A stretch of DNA of 44,928 nucleotides from Xanthomonas maliensis (GTDB taxonomy: Bacteria; Pseudomonadota; Gammaproteobacteria; Xanthomonadales; Xanthomonadaceae): the NCBI RefSeq assembly GCF_009192945.1, contig NZ_NSET01000090.1:1-44928 (forward strand). Direction: 5' to 3'. Made by a program: the position numbers and the translations under genes. The notes below the pieces were generated by a model. That model saw only the letters and a list, made by a program, of their open reading frames with translations. It made no database searches and was not told where the DNA came from. Positions 5,901 through 13,323 of this stretch are shown here, piece by piece. Position 1 is the stretch's first letter, and each line of letters begins with the position of its first letter.

Positions 5901-6854
5901 CGGCCAGGTGGTTTCGGCGATGCCGTCGGTGGCCTTCCACATCCATTGCTTGAGATCGCGCGCATCGGCGAATTCCACCTTGCGGATGCGGGTGACTGCG
6001 GCATCCAGCAGCGGCGGTGCGTGGCCGTTGTCCCAGCCAAAGCGATGCAGGAAGGCGGCATGCGCGCGGTCGCGCACGCTGGGCTCGGCGGTGGTGGGGT
6101 CCTGCAACCGCGCCAGCGCGGCGGCGCCTGCGCCGTCGAGCATGCGGTCGTAGATGCGGATCTCGTCGAAGTCGCTGCCGCGCAGGAAGTTGTAGCGGCT
6201 CTGCACCTGGTGCGGCGACATCACCCGGCCGGCCAGGCCGAATTGATCGAGCGCAGCATCGAAGTCGAGCGAGCCGCCGTTGGCGCAGGGCGCACCGCAG
6301 TCCGCACGCGCCGCCTCCTTGCCATCCACGTACAGACGCACGCCGCGGGTTTCATCCCAGGCAAAGGCGATATGGGTCCAGTCGCTGGCTGCAGGGGGTT
6401 TGTCGAGCTTGAAGGAGACACGGGTGCGCGCGAGATTGGCGTCGGTGACGAAGGCATCGAAGCCGTGGCCATTCCAGTCGATGCGCAGCCAGGCCATGTC
6501 CCAGCTGGTGTGGTCGGCGTAGCCGACGCGGAAGATCACGAACGGCGCTTCGCCGACCGGATAGCGCGAGCGCCAGAAGAAACTGAGCGTGCCGCGTTGG
6601 GTGTAGAGATTGCCGGGCGCATTCCACGACAGCACACCGTCGTCGGCCCATTCGATGGCACTGCCGCGCTTGCCGGTGGGGACCAGGGCGACCTTGTCGC
6701 GGAAATTCGGCACGCGATCGCCACCGGCGACGTCGGCCTCCAGGCTGTGATCGGCGGACACGCGGAACAGCAGTTCCGGTGCATCCACCGACGCTGCGCC
6801 TACCGGCAACGCCATCAGCCACAGCACACCCATCCACCACTTCTGCACGCTCAC
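2988..6854 (-). CDS. Giant secreted LamG-domain protein, putative polysaccharide-active enzyme
   Basis: GTG start at 6854 with AAGGAG seven bases upstream; 1288 residues. A Sec signal (MSVQKWWMGVLWLMALPVGA) is followed by a LamG/concanavalin-like jelly roll at roughly 25-250 (WTHIAFAWDETRGVRLYVDG is a LamG hallmark). A mixed middle region (300-640) follows, then at about 650-1020 an aromatic, Asp/Glu/Trp-rich segment (YWNDISYGN, GDFGGGISDDSD, DELHSYEEG, LFASNWFGG, LFEGSGGADTLHTFWAAY) that looks like a helical toroid of the lyase or hydrolase type. Near 1125 an EF-hand-like loop (DRDGDGKID) suggests calcium. The C-terminus carries a beta-sandwich-like region. I do not recognise a CAZy family. 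Its neighbours, a TonB receptor and kdgK sharing an upstream motif, point to breakdown of a uronate-containing plant polymer. Confidence 0.9.
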   Translation of the reverse strand: MSVQKWWMGVLWLMALPVGAASVDAPELLFRVSADHSLEADVAGGDRVPNFRDKVALVPTGKRGSAIEWADDGVLSWNAPGNLYTQRGTLSFFWRSRYPVGEAPFVIFRVGYADHTSWDMAWLRIDWNGHGFDAFVTDANLARTRVSFKLDKPPAASDWTHIAFAWDETRGVRLYVDGKEAARADCGAPCANGGSLDFDAALDQFGLAGRVMSPHQVQSRYNFLRGSDFDEIRIYDRMLDGAGAAALARLQDPTTAEPSVRDRAHAAFLHRFGWDNGHAPPLLDAAVTRIRKVEFADARDLKQWMWKATDGIAETTWPGVYNRSRLPGRDDYFELPDWNTYVEGGKALDLTLPDEPFNRIELRGAAYGQATYAAPNAQPQPLFARQQGVVRSVDQFVERRGGSLRFANTAQETPIQEIWAYDVQPGEVPKGSAQLSYTVRSDIQPDYDNLAALRAVIAGRYPPGERQTVVALPTKAPARKRPADKTASAGQQPIVHILVPSSLGDPPSDQPLMRSWAYGWENMHDGLDGIAITLPALNLPATHNGSIPLNIRIKDPIWPARDMIDVSVAVVPGQARTLWLDLRDRILSNDSLMLSIAAAAPGFDAKALDGTQLQLVFKPRAEAIKEHVADRFNQVKDNWGFLVEEHTTSKRQLLYKRLDADMTDLLRVDPDHALGREYWNDISYGNQGTLPVDMPAVPKGVPAWAFWQLEDLKATRRYLRWWIDERQVDYGDFGGGISDDSDLVQQWPGVALMGVDPDIINASMLALSAANYRNGMFTNGLSTIETDELHSYEEGININSALLYLNWGDPRTVERLMETVKAFDRIIQVNPQGHLLFASNWFGGRKVYREPNWQWQKPYSFPILHPALLLGGYNADPNSRRIITGLADGYLAHAYTDAKGNWALPNEINWATGKTRGGSLFEGSGGADTLHTFWAAYRWTGDARYLKPIDYRVANSGPNGLSLLNENVLDVMGKRNDWSGTLLDAANSDDGSAPDFPHHVAWEQTGNFDYLTTLYRAEARDKLQNFYMNTEGHWWSDRVESPTVNLQRARLGGVALKRNQTYPGHTVSWRFAEPEAATQVAIAIPAPKQDRFTVIAYNTSSTSQRASMTGWNVAPGQWRITQGVDRDGDGKIDGTGTTREVAFEKSAAIDIDFPASRTTVLQLERIAEATPVELRPDLGIGHGDVRVTADAIEVIVHSLGHADAPAGVVVLEDARGKELARAAFPALAAPRDLQPITTQVRLPLTNAANLKAAHLRVVTEGNVPEITGLNNHLALPTPAKPATEKNSQ

Positions 6855-7310
6855 TGCCTCACTCCTTCAACTTCTGCCGATGCCGACATGCGGCGGCGGC
6901 GACACATGACACCGGCCGGCCATCGGCACGTCGCCGTGGCGAGGGCCGTCCTGCCTTGCCGTTGCCGGTACGGCGTGGGCGTCATTCCCATGCCTGGCGA
7001 CAGCGGAGGCGTGTATGCAATGGCCCTGCACTGCCTGCCAGCGGATGGCAACGCGTGGCGAGGGCACACGCGGGATCGGGATGACATGCTGACCCACCGC
7101 TCTGCCATGGTCCAGCCGTCGCAGGTCGTGGATGTCGTGGCGGCGCGTGCCATGCGATGCGACGCTGCCACGCCAGCATGCGTGGACAACCACTGCCAAC
7201 GCAGTCGCCGATCGACCTGGCGACGGCGGTCGCCCTGACCGGGCGCGGCTTGCCGCATTACGGCCACCTGGCCACCGCGATCGGCTGGCGATCTTCCCCA
7301 CATGCGATCC
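6855..7310. other. Intergenic region upstream of the LamG gene
   Basis: About 456 bases without a credible gene between the LamG gene start and the hairpin after the TonB receptor. It holds the TGACACCG element at 6907-6914. Open frames here on the plus strand are the tail of an antisense frame over the LamG gene. Confidence 0.6.
6906..6922. promoter_or_regulatory. TGACACCG operator-like element upstream of LamG gene
   Basis: ATGACACCGGCCGGCCA lies about 53 bases upstream of the LamG start codon. Its left half (ATGACACCG) is identical to the elements upstream of the TonB receptor and kdgK, at a similar distance from each start. The right half differs (GGCCGGCCA against CTGGTCA or CTAGTCA). 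Confidence 0.4.
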
Positions 7311-7337
7311 GGCCCGCGGCAGCGTAAGCCGCGGGCC
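7311..7337 (-). terminator. Strong hairpin after the TonB receptor
   Basis: GGCCCGCGGC (7311-7320) and GCCGCGGGCC (7328-7337) form a perfect 10-bp GC stem with a 7-base loop, 8 bases beyond the receptor stop codon. No T-run follows on the minus strand, so it may stabilise the 3' end or act with a factor. Confidence 0.55.
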
Positions 7338-7345
7338 GGTACAGG

Positions 7346-10132
7346 TCAGAACTTGTAGCGCAGGCCGAGCAGATACTGACGGCCGGTTTCGGTGTACTGC
7401 AGCGGCAGACGTCCAGTCCGTGGCGAGGACACCCACTCATCGGAGGCTTCGTTGGTTAGATTGATGCCTTCCAGGCTCAGCTCCAGCTGCTTGCTGATCT
7501 TGTAGCGCAAGGAGGCGTCGATCATGGTGGTGCCGGTCATGCCGTGCACGCCATCGACGTTGAAGCCGGCTTCGGTGCCCGGTGCCTGGGTCAGGTAGTC
7601 GTCGCGATTGGTGGCCGAGACGCGACCGGCAAACACTTCGCCTTCGTAGAACAGCGTGGCGTTCCACGAGGAGCGCGACAGCCCGAGCAGGTCGTTCTTC
7701 ATCACCGGTGCGCCGGTGCTGGAGAGGTACTGGATCTGCGAATCCACCCAGGTGTAGTTCAACTGCACGCCCAGGTTGGCCCACTTGCCCGGCAGGAAGG
7801 TGAAGGGCTGCACGTAGTTGGCTTCCACGCCCTTCAACTCGCCGCCCGGGGTGTTGAGCGGGATGCTGAAGACGAAGTCGTCGTTGACGGTGGCGCCGGT
7901 GCCATCCAGCAGCGAGGCCGGCAGGCCGCTGCTGGAGTACGGACGCACTTCGCGCGCCGTCTGGATGAAGCTCTTGATGTCCTTGTAGAACAGGCCCAGG
8001 CCCAGCAGCGCGCCTTCGTTGAAGTACCACTCCAGGCCCAGGTCGACGTTGGTGGCTTCGATCGGATCCAGGTTCGGGTTACCACCAGCGACGGTACGCG
8101 CGCCACCAGCCACGGCGACGGTCACGCCCGGCGTCAGGCTGCCCAGGCCGGGACGGCTCATGACCTTGGCCGCGCCCAGGCGCAGCAGCAGGTCCGGGGT
8201 CAGTTCGGCCACCAGGTTGAACGAGGGCAAGGTGTTGTTGTACGTGCGGTTGGTGCTGGTCAGCGCCGGTGCGTTGTTGATCAAGGCGTAGCCGGTGGAC
8301 TCCTGCTCGGTCCGCACATAGCGCACGCCGAAGTTGCCCGACAGCGGAATCGCGCCGATTTCGGTGGAGAACTCGCCCATCAACCAGACGCCGCGATCCT
8401 TTTCCTCGACGCTGCGGCTGTTGTTGACGCGCGGTGCCACCGCAAAGGTGCCGCTGTTGCCGTAGATGCCGAACAGGTCGGCCACGCCGTCCAGGTTGGG
8501 GATGACCCAGTTGGACGGGCTGCCGCTGATGCCCTTGAGGCCGGCCTGTTCGGTCAAGCCCACCGGCACGATGCGGCTGCCATCGGCGAAGGTCGGCACG
8601 GCCAATTCGTTGGCGCGGCGCAGCTCCACCGTGCTGAAGGTGTAGTTCTTGGCCAGTGCACCGCCCTTGAGGCGGAAGCCGGGGCTGATGTTCCAGTTGA
8701 AGTCGACCTGGGCGGTATCGAAGTCGTTGTCCACCGATTGCGGACGCAGGCGGATTTCCGCCAGTTCCCACCCGGCCGGATTGGTCGGGTCGATGCCGTA
8801 GTTCAGCACCGGCGCACGCGAGTTGCCGCGGTAGTCGTAGCTGTAACCGTCGACGTCGTACTTGTCCATGATGATGGTGGTCTGGACAGGATTCTTGTGC
8901 GCCGAGCGCGAGGTCCCGAGCCGGCCCTTGACGCTGAAGGCGTCGCTGAAGCGATGATCGACGTCGAAGCTGATCTGCTTGAACTCGGTGCTCCACTCGT
9001 CGTGGCGGTTCTCCGAGCGGATATCGACATTGTCGAACTCGCCGTAGACCAGGGCGTTGTTGCGAATCTCGCCGTTGCGCACGATGGTGTTCGGCTTGCC
9101 GTCGCGGTCGGGACGGCGCGCGGCACCGGTGGCCGAGTCGCGATTGCGGCTGAAGGAGATCGCCTCGATGTAATGCTCATCGCGGGTGGCATCGATCTTG
9201 GAGTACAACGCATCCAGCGACAGCGTGGTGTTGTCGCCCGGCTTCCACTGCAGCGAGCCGGTGACGCCGATCCGGTCCTGGTCGTGCATCATCTGCACAT
9301 AGCGCGGAAAGCGCGGGTGGTAAACATCGGCCGAACGCGCCGCCGCATACGGCGAGGCCGCATTGAAGCCGCCGTTGCTGGTGCCGTTGGCCCAGCGGCC
9401 GGTGTTGGAGCCTTCTTCCAGCACTTCGCGCTGCGTGTAGGCCACCGACAGCAGTGCGCCGAAGGTATTGTCGGCCCAGGTATTGGAGATCAGCGCCGCC
9501 ACCCGCGGGTTGGCCTTCTCGGCCATCGCGTTGTACGAGGCCTGGGTGCTGGCAGCCAGGGTGAAACCGTTGTAGTCGAACGGACGGGCGGTACGCAGGT
9601 CGACGGTGGCGCCCAGCGAGCCTTCTTCCACATCGGCCGAGGCGGTCTTGCGCGCGATCAGCTGCGAGAACAGGTCCGAGGCGAACACGTTGAAGTCGAA
9701 GCCACGGCCGCGGTTGGTGCCGCCGCTCTGGTCGCCGGAGCCGACGGTGGTCAGCGCCTCCATGCCGTTGATGCGCACGCGCGTGAATTCCGGACCCAGG
9801 CCGCGCACGGTGATGGCACGGCCTTCGCCGGCATCACGTGTGATCACCACGCCGGGGATGCGTTGCAGCGACTCGGCCAGGTTGAGGTCGGGGAACTTGC
9901 CGATGTCTTCGGCGACAACGGCGTCGATCACCCCTGCCTCGCCGCGCTTGATGTCCAGCGCCTTCTCGACGCTGGCCCGGTAACCGGTCACCGTGACGGT
10001 GTCCAGATCCACGGCGGGCTCAGCCGGCGATTGGGCGGCTTGCTGCGCGGCAGCCTGGCCGCTCAGCGCCAGTCCGATCGACAGCGCCAATAAGGTAACC
10101 GGTGTCTTTCGGTTAGTGGTCCGAACTTGCAT
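7346..10132 (-). CDS. TonB-dependent receptor (Xanthomonas/Caulobacter type)
   Basis: The ATG at 10132 follows a purine-rich GGGAGGGGAGGAC leader. The 928-residue outer-membrane receptor has a signal peptide ending in GQAAAQQ near residue 30, a TonB-box-like stretch (DLDTVTVTGYRAS) and a plug domain (DIGKFPDLNLAESLQRIPGV, then ITVRGLGPEFTRVRINGMEA). A long beta-barrel ends in aromatic YLLGLRYKF, the C-terminal Phe expected for BAM assembly. Length and plug motifs fit the subfamily specialised for plant oligosaccharides rather than siderophores. It is divergent from kdgK and upstream of the LamG gene on the same strand, with matching operator-like elements. The likely role is active import of oligosaccharides released from a uronate-rich polymer; the substrate is inferred from context only. 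Confidence 0.95.
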   Translation of the reverse strand: MQVRTTNRKTPVTLLALSIGLALSGQAAAQQAAQSPAEPAVDLDTVTVTGYRASVEKALDIKRGEAGVIDAVVAEDIGKFPDLNLAESLQRIPGVVITRDAGEGRAITVRGLGPEFTRVRINGMEALTTVGSGDQSGGTNRGRGFDFNVFASDLFSQLIARKTASADVEEGSLGATVDLRTARPFDYNGFTLAASTQASYNAMAEKANPRVAALISNTWADNTFGALLSVAYTQREVLEEGSNTGRWANGTSNGGFNAASPYAAARSADVYHPRFPRYVQMMHDQDRIGVTGSLQWKPGDNTTLSLDALYSKIDATRDEHYIEAISFSRNRDSATGAARRPDRDGKPNTIVRNGEIRNNALVYGEFDNVDIRSENRHDEWSTEFKQISFDVDHRFSDAFSVKGRLGTSRSAHKNPVQTTIIMDKYDVDGYSYDYRGNSRAPVLNYGIDPTNPAGWELAEIRLRPQSVDNDFDTAQVDFNWNISPGFRLKGGALAKNYTFSTVELRRANELAVPTFADGSRIVPVGLTEQAGLKGISGSPSNWVIPNLDGVADLFGIYGNSGTFAVAPRVNNSRSVEEKDRGVWLMGEFSTEIGAIPLSGNFGVRYVRTEQESTGYALINNAPALTSTNRTYNNTLPSFNLVAELTPDLLLRLGAAKVMSRPGLGSLTPGVTVAVAGGARTVAGGNPNLDPIEATNVDLGLEWYFNEGALLGLGLFYKDIKSFIQTAREVRPYSSSGLPASLLDGTGATVNDDFVFSIPLNTPGGELKGVEANYVQPFTFLPGKWANLGVQLNYTWVDSQIQYLSSTGAPVMKNDLLGLSRSSWNATLFYEGEVFAGRVSATNRDDYLTQAPGTEAGFNVDGVHGMTGTTMIDASLRYKISKQLELSLEGINLTNEASDEWVSSPRTGRLPLQYTETGRQYLLGLRYKF

Positions 10133-10174
10133 GTCCTCCCCTCCCAAGGGTCCATGAACAACGTGGTGCATCTG

Positions 10175-10204
10175 GTTGTATGCGGCAATGACACCGCTGG
10201 TCAA
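10175..10204 (-). promoter_or_regulatory. Candidate promoter of the TonB receptor
   Basis: On the minus strand TTGACC (10204-10199) and TACAAC (10180-10175) are separated by 18 bases, a fair sigma-70 fit, placing transcription start about 30-35 bases before the receptor ATG. The -35 box overlaps the operator-like element at 10187-10204, an arrangement suited to repression. Confidence 0.45.
10187..10204. promoter_or_regulatory. Operator-like element, receptor side
   Basis: AATGACACCGCTGGTCAA, an imperfect TGAC-N7-GTCA inverted repeat, 55 bases upstream of the receptor ATG. It matches the kdgK-side copy at 10342-10359 in 17 of 18 bases. A LacI- or GntR-type regulator of uronate genes is a reasonable guess, but none is encoded here. 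Confidence 0.6.
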
Positions 10205-10341
10205 AACGGACGTTATCAGCTGAACACCGCTGTAACATCTTGCAGCGCAGCAGAAAACGCCGCAAAAGTGCGCTTGGGAGATGAGCCCAGGTCTCGAAGC
10301 GTTGTAGGCTGGCTGCACCGAGGGCGGCCGAGCGCCGCTAG

Positions 10342-10359
10342 AATGACACCGCTAGTCAA
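10342..10359. promoter_or_regulatory. Operator-like element and -10 box upstream of kdgK
   Basis: AATGACACCGCTAGTCAA repeats the receptor-side element with one change and ends 50 bases before the kdgK ATG. TAGAAT at 10339-10344 resembles a -10 box and overlaps the element, so a bound protein would cover the transcription start. I see no convincing -35 box. Confidence 0.55.
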
Positions 10360-10408
10360 CCCGTTGCCGCCGTTGCCGGCGAGCGCCCATTGCGTCGAGG
10401 TGAGTCCG

Positions 10409-11431
10409 ATGAATCGTGCCCGTGTCGTGTGTTTTGGCGAACTCTTGCTGCGTCTGGGAGCGCCTGGCCACGAGCTGTTGCTGCAGCAGCCGCGGCTGGA
10501 CGTGCATTGCGGCGGGGCCGAGGCCAACGTCGGCGTCTCGCTGTCCCACTTCGGCCATGAGGTGGCGATGGTCAGCACGGTGGCGGACAACCCGCTCGGC
10601 GCCGCAGTGACCGGGGAACTGCGCCGTCACGGCGTGGATACACGGCATGTGAAACGCGTCGACGGGCGGATGGGACTGTATTTTCTGACCACCGGTGCCA
10701 TTCACCGCCCGAGCGAGGTCATCTACGACCGTGCCGACTCGGCGTTCGCGCTGGCGGCGGCCGATGCCTACGATTGGCCGCGCCTGCTGCAGGGAGCGCA
10801 GTGGCTGCACCTGTCCGGGGTCAGCCCGGCGCTGGGTGCGGCCGTGGCCGAGGCGACGCTGGCGGCGGCGCGCGCCGCGCGCGCGGCCGGGGTGAAGGTC
10901 AGCTTCGACGGCAACTACCGTCCCAAGTTGTGGCAGCGTTGGCAGGGCGATGCTGCCGGCATCCTGCGCGAACTGTTCGCCTGCGCCGACGTGGTCTTCG
11001 CCGACTATCGCGACATCGGCGTGGTGCTCGGCGGCGAGTTCACCCAGCCCACGCTGGAGCAGCGGGTAGAGGCCGCCGCACGGCAGGCGTTTGCCGCCTT
11101 TCCGCAGTTGCAGCTGATGGCCTGCACGCAGCGCGTGGCGCACAACGTGGACCATCACAGCCTGGCGGCGATGCTGGTGCCGCGCGATGGTGCGGTGGCG
11201 CGGGCGCCGAGCGAAGAGCTCACGCCGATCATCGACCGGATCGGTGGCGGCGATGCCTTCGCCGCTGGCGTGCTGCACGGCCTGATCGAAGGCTGGTCGC
11301 TGGAGGATACGGTGCGCTTCGGCCTGGCCGCCGGCTGCCTGAAGCATTCGATCCCGGGCGATTTCAATCCGTTGTCGGTGGCCGACGTGCAGGCCTGCGT
11401 GGGCGAGGCACGTTTCGATGTGAAGCGATAA
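10409..11431 (+). CDS. kdgK: 2-keto-3-deoxygluconate kinase
   Basis: The ATG at 10409 has GAGGTGAG just upstream. The 340-residue product is a PfkB/ribokinase-family sugar kinase: FGELLLRLG at the start, the glycine-rich GGAEANVGVSLSHFG near residue 35, and the C-terminal signature DRIGGGDAFAAGVLHG with catalytic Asp near residue 282. Overall similarity to KdgK (FGELLLRL start, RADSAFA, FDGNYRPKLW, EELTPIIDRIGGGDAF) supports phosphorylation of 2-keto-3-deoxy-D-gluconate to the 6-phosphate before Entner-Doudoroff aldolase cleavage. It is the cytosolic end point of pectin and alginate breakdown, which fits the divergent receptor and the LamG protein. Other KDG or sugar kinases cannot be fully excluded. 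Confidence 0.88.
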   Translation: MNRARVVCFGELLLRLGAPGHELLLQQPRLDVHCGGAEANVGVSLSHFGHEVAMVSTVADNPLGAAVTGELRRHGVDTRHVKRVDGRMGLYFLTTGAIHRPSEVIYDRADSAFALAAADAYDWPRLLQGAQWLHLSGVSPALGAAVAEATLAAARAARAAGVKVSFDGNYRPKLWQRWQGDAAGILRELFACADVVFADYRDIGVVLGGEFTQPTLEQRVEAAARQAFAAFPQLQLMACTQRVAHNVDHHSLAAMLVPRDGAVARAPSEELTPIIDRIGGGDAFAAGVLHGLIEGWSLEDTVRFGLAAGCLKHSIPGDFNPLSVADVQACVGEARFDVKR

Positions 11432-11783
11432 ACGGCGGACGGACGTGCATCGATGCCGTGTGCTGCGCGGATGGTCGCTCGCGGCAGTGGCGGTGATCGA
11501 CGCGAGGTGCGCGCGATCCGGTTGCCGCTCCCGCCCGCGAGAAGAAGCCGCTCGCACAGCGCACCAGCGGTAGGCCCATCCGGGTAACGCCAGCGCGGCG
11601 CTGACGCGCTGGCGGGCCTGCACGGCGCGCATGCCGCATGCGCGCGACATCCTCGCGACGCACGCGCAAACGAAAACGGCTGGCAATCGCTGCCAGCCGC
11701 TTCCCGACCCGAGTTCCGGAAAAAACGCGCGGACCGGGGCTGCGCGTGTTGCGCATGCCCCATTCCGATTGCCAAATCCGGCG
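11432..11783. other. Convergent intergenic region kdgK-fabV
   Basis: About 350 bases between two convergent genes. Apart from the fabV terminator hairpin at 11677-11699 I see no gene, repeat or regulatory site here. Confidence 0.55.
11673..11699 (-). terminator. Rho-independent terminator of fabV
   Basis: CGGCTGGCA (11677-11685) pairs with TGCCAGCCG (11691-11699) around a 5-base loop. On the minus strand the stem is followed by TTTTCG, giving a short T-run. It lies 85 bases beyond the fabV stop. Confidence 0.7.
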
Positions 11784-12995
11784 TTATCCCGCCAAGTCGA
11801 TGCAATCGAACGTCACGTCCGGATCCACATCGGCGTCGTAGTCGACGTCGCTGCGTTCGAAGCCGAACAGCTTGAGGAACTCGTGCTTGTAACCGGCGTA
11901 GTCGGTGAGCTGGAACAGGTTCTCGGTCGTGACCTGCGGCCACAGCGCCTTGCAGGCATTCTGCACGTCGTCGCGCAGTTCCCAATCGTCCAGGCGCAGG
12001 CGATTTTCGTCGTCCACCTCGGCCGGCTGGCCATCCTGGCGGTACAGGCGCTCGCGGAACAGGCGGTCGAGCTGATCGATGGTGCCTTCGTGCAAGCCCT
12101 TTTCCTTCATGATCTTGTAGACCATGGAGATGTACAGCGGCATCACCGGGATCGCCGCGCTGGCCTGGGTCACCACCGATTTGAGCACCGCCACATTGGC
12201 GCCGCCACCGTGCGCGCGCAGGCGCGCATCCAGCCGCTGGGCGGTCTGATCCAGATCGACCTTGGCCTTGCCCAGTGCGCCATGCCAGTAGATCGGCCAG
12301 GTGATCTCGGTGCCGATGTAGCTGAAGGCCACGGTGCGGGCGCCATCGGCCAGCACGCCGGCAGCGGCCAGCGCATCGATCCACAGCTCCCAATCCTGGC
12401 CGCCCATCACGGTGACGGTATCTTCGATCTCCTGCTCAGTGGCCGGCTCGATCGAGGCCTGGATGATGGTGTCCTTGTTGGTGTCGATCGCGGTGGCGGT
12501 ATAGGTCTGGCCGATCGGCTTGAGCGCCGAGCGCTTGACCTCTCCGCTGGCCGGCAGCTTGCGCACCGGCGAGGCCAGCGAATACACCACCAGGTCGACG
12601 TGGCCGCCCATCTCGTTCTTGATCAGGTCGATCACCTGCGCGCGCGCGGCATCGGAGAATGCATCGCCGTTGATCGAGCGGCTATACAGTCCCGCCGCCT
12701 TGGCATGCTTGTCGAAGGCGGCGGAGTTGTACCAGCCAGCGGTGCCGGCCTTGCTCGCGCTACCGGGTTTTTCGAAGAACACCCCCAGCGTATCGGCACC
12801 GAAGCCGAATGCGGCGGTGATGCGCGAGGCCAGGCCGTAGCCGCTGGAGGCGCCGATCACCAGCACCTTCTTCGGGCCATCGTTGCGCACGCCGCGCGCG
12901 CGGGTCGCCTCGATCTGTTCGAGGACATTGCGCTCGCAACCGAGCGGATGCGTGGTCGTGCAGATGAAGCCGCGCACTTTGGGATGGATGATCAA
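11784..12995 (-). CDS. fabV: Enoyl-[acyl-carrier-protein] reductase FabV (NADH)
   Basis: FabV reduces trans-2-enoyl-ACP in the last step of the fatty-acid elongation cycle; this type is little affected by triclosan. The chosen start is TTG at 12995 ([20 protein letters not shown] follows), with GAGGA seven bases upstream; it gives 403 residues, close to the family's usual ~400. An ATG at 13028 would add 11 residues ([11 protein letters not shown]) without a good ribosome site. The cofactor loop [12 protein letters not shown] is near residue 55, and the family Y-x8-K pair is Tyr236 and Lys245 ([10 protein letters not shown]). The gene is monocistronic, with a terminator at 11673-11699. It is the main enoyl-ACP reductase candidate in this window. 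Confidence 0.95.
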   Translation of the reverse strand: MIIHPKVRGFICTTTHPLGCERNVLEQIEATRARGVRNDGPKKVLVIGASSGYGLASRITAAFGFGADTLGVFFEKPGSASKAGTAGWYNSAAFDKHAKAAGLYSRSINGDAFSDAARAQVIDLIKNEMGGHVDLVVYSLASPVRKLPASGEVKRSALKPIGQTYTATAIDTNKDTIIQASIEPATEQEIEDTVTVMGGQDWELWIDALAAAGVLADGARTVAFSYIGTEITWPIYWHGALGKAKVDLDQTAQRLDARLRAHGGGANVAVLKSVVTQASAAIPVMPLYISMVYKIMKEKGLHEGTIDQLDRLFRERLYRQDGQPAEVDDENRLRLDDWELRDDVQNACKALWPQVTTENLFQLTDYAGYKHEFLKLFGFERSDVDYDADVDPDVTFDCIDLAG

Positions 12996-13323
12996 CGGGT
13001 CTTCCTCATCGACGAATGCTGGCGGCATCTTAGGGCGGTGTGCGCCACAACGGTAGGCCATGCGCTACCGCATGGCGGCGAGGGCGGCTTGCACCCCGTC
13101 TGTCGCCGCATCCGCGCCAGCCGATGGCTGCGCGGCGAACCGCGCGTGTGGCACGCTGCGGCCGGCCACACGACACCGCGGCAGCGCACACGCACGAGCG
13201 CGACGGCGGTCGAATCCAGGCATGGCGGCCTATGCTATTTTTTCTCGCCATCTGCCGTGCCGCACCCGGTCGCCGCCAACGCGAGCGCCCAGGCTCCTTT
13301 TCGTTGGACGACCGGTTCCCTGC
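12996..13323. other. Divergent intergenic region fabV / winged-helix gene
   Basis: About 330 bases between two divergent starts. A TATGCTATTTTTTCT stretch near 13229-13243 is the only AT-rich patch and could hold a -10 box for the rightward gene. I see no clear operator. Confidence 0.45.

Noticed and set aside
4260..7238. 992-residue open frame on the plus strand
   Set aside because: It is antisense to the LamG gene, is rich in Val/Asp/Gly/Ala/Gln of the kind seen in high-GC mirror frames, and has no domain.
7544..10093. 849-residue open frame on the plus strand
   Set aside because: Antisense to the TonB receptor; composition is that of a mirror frame.
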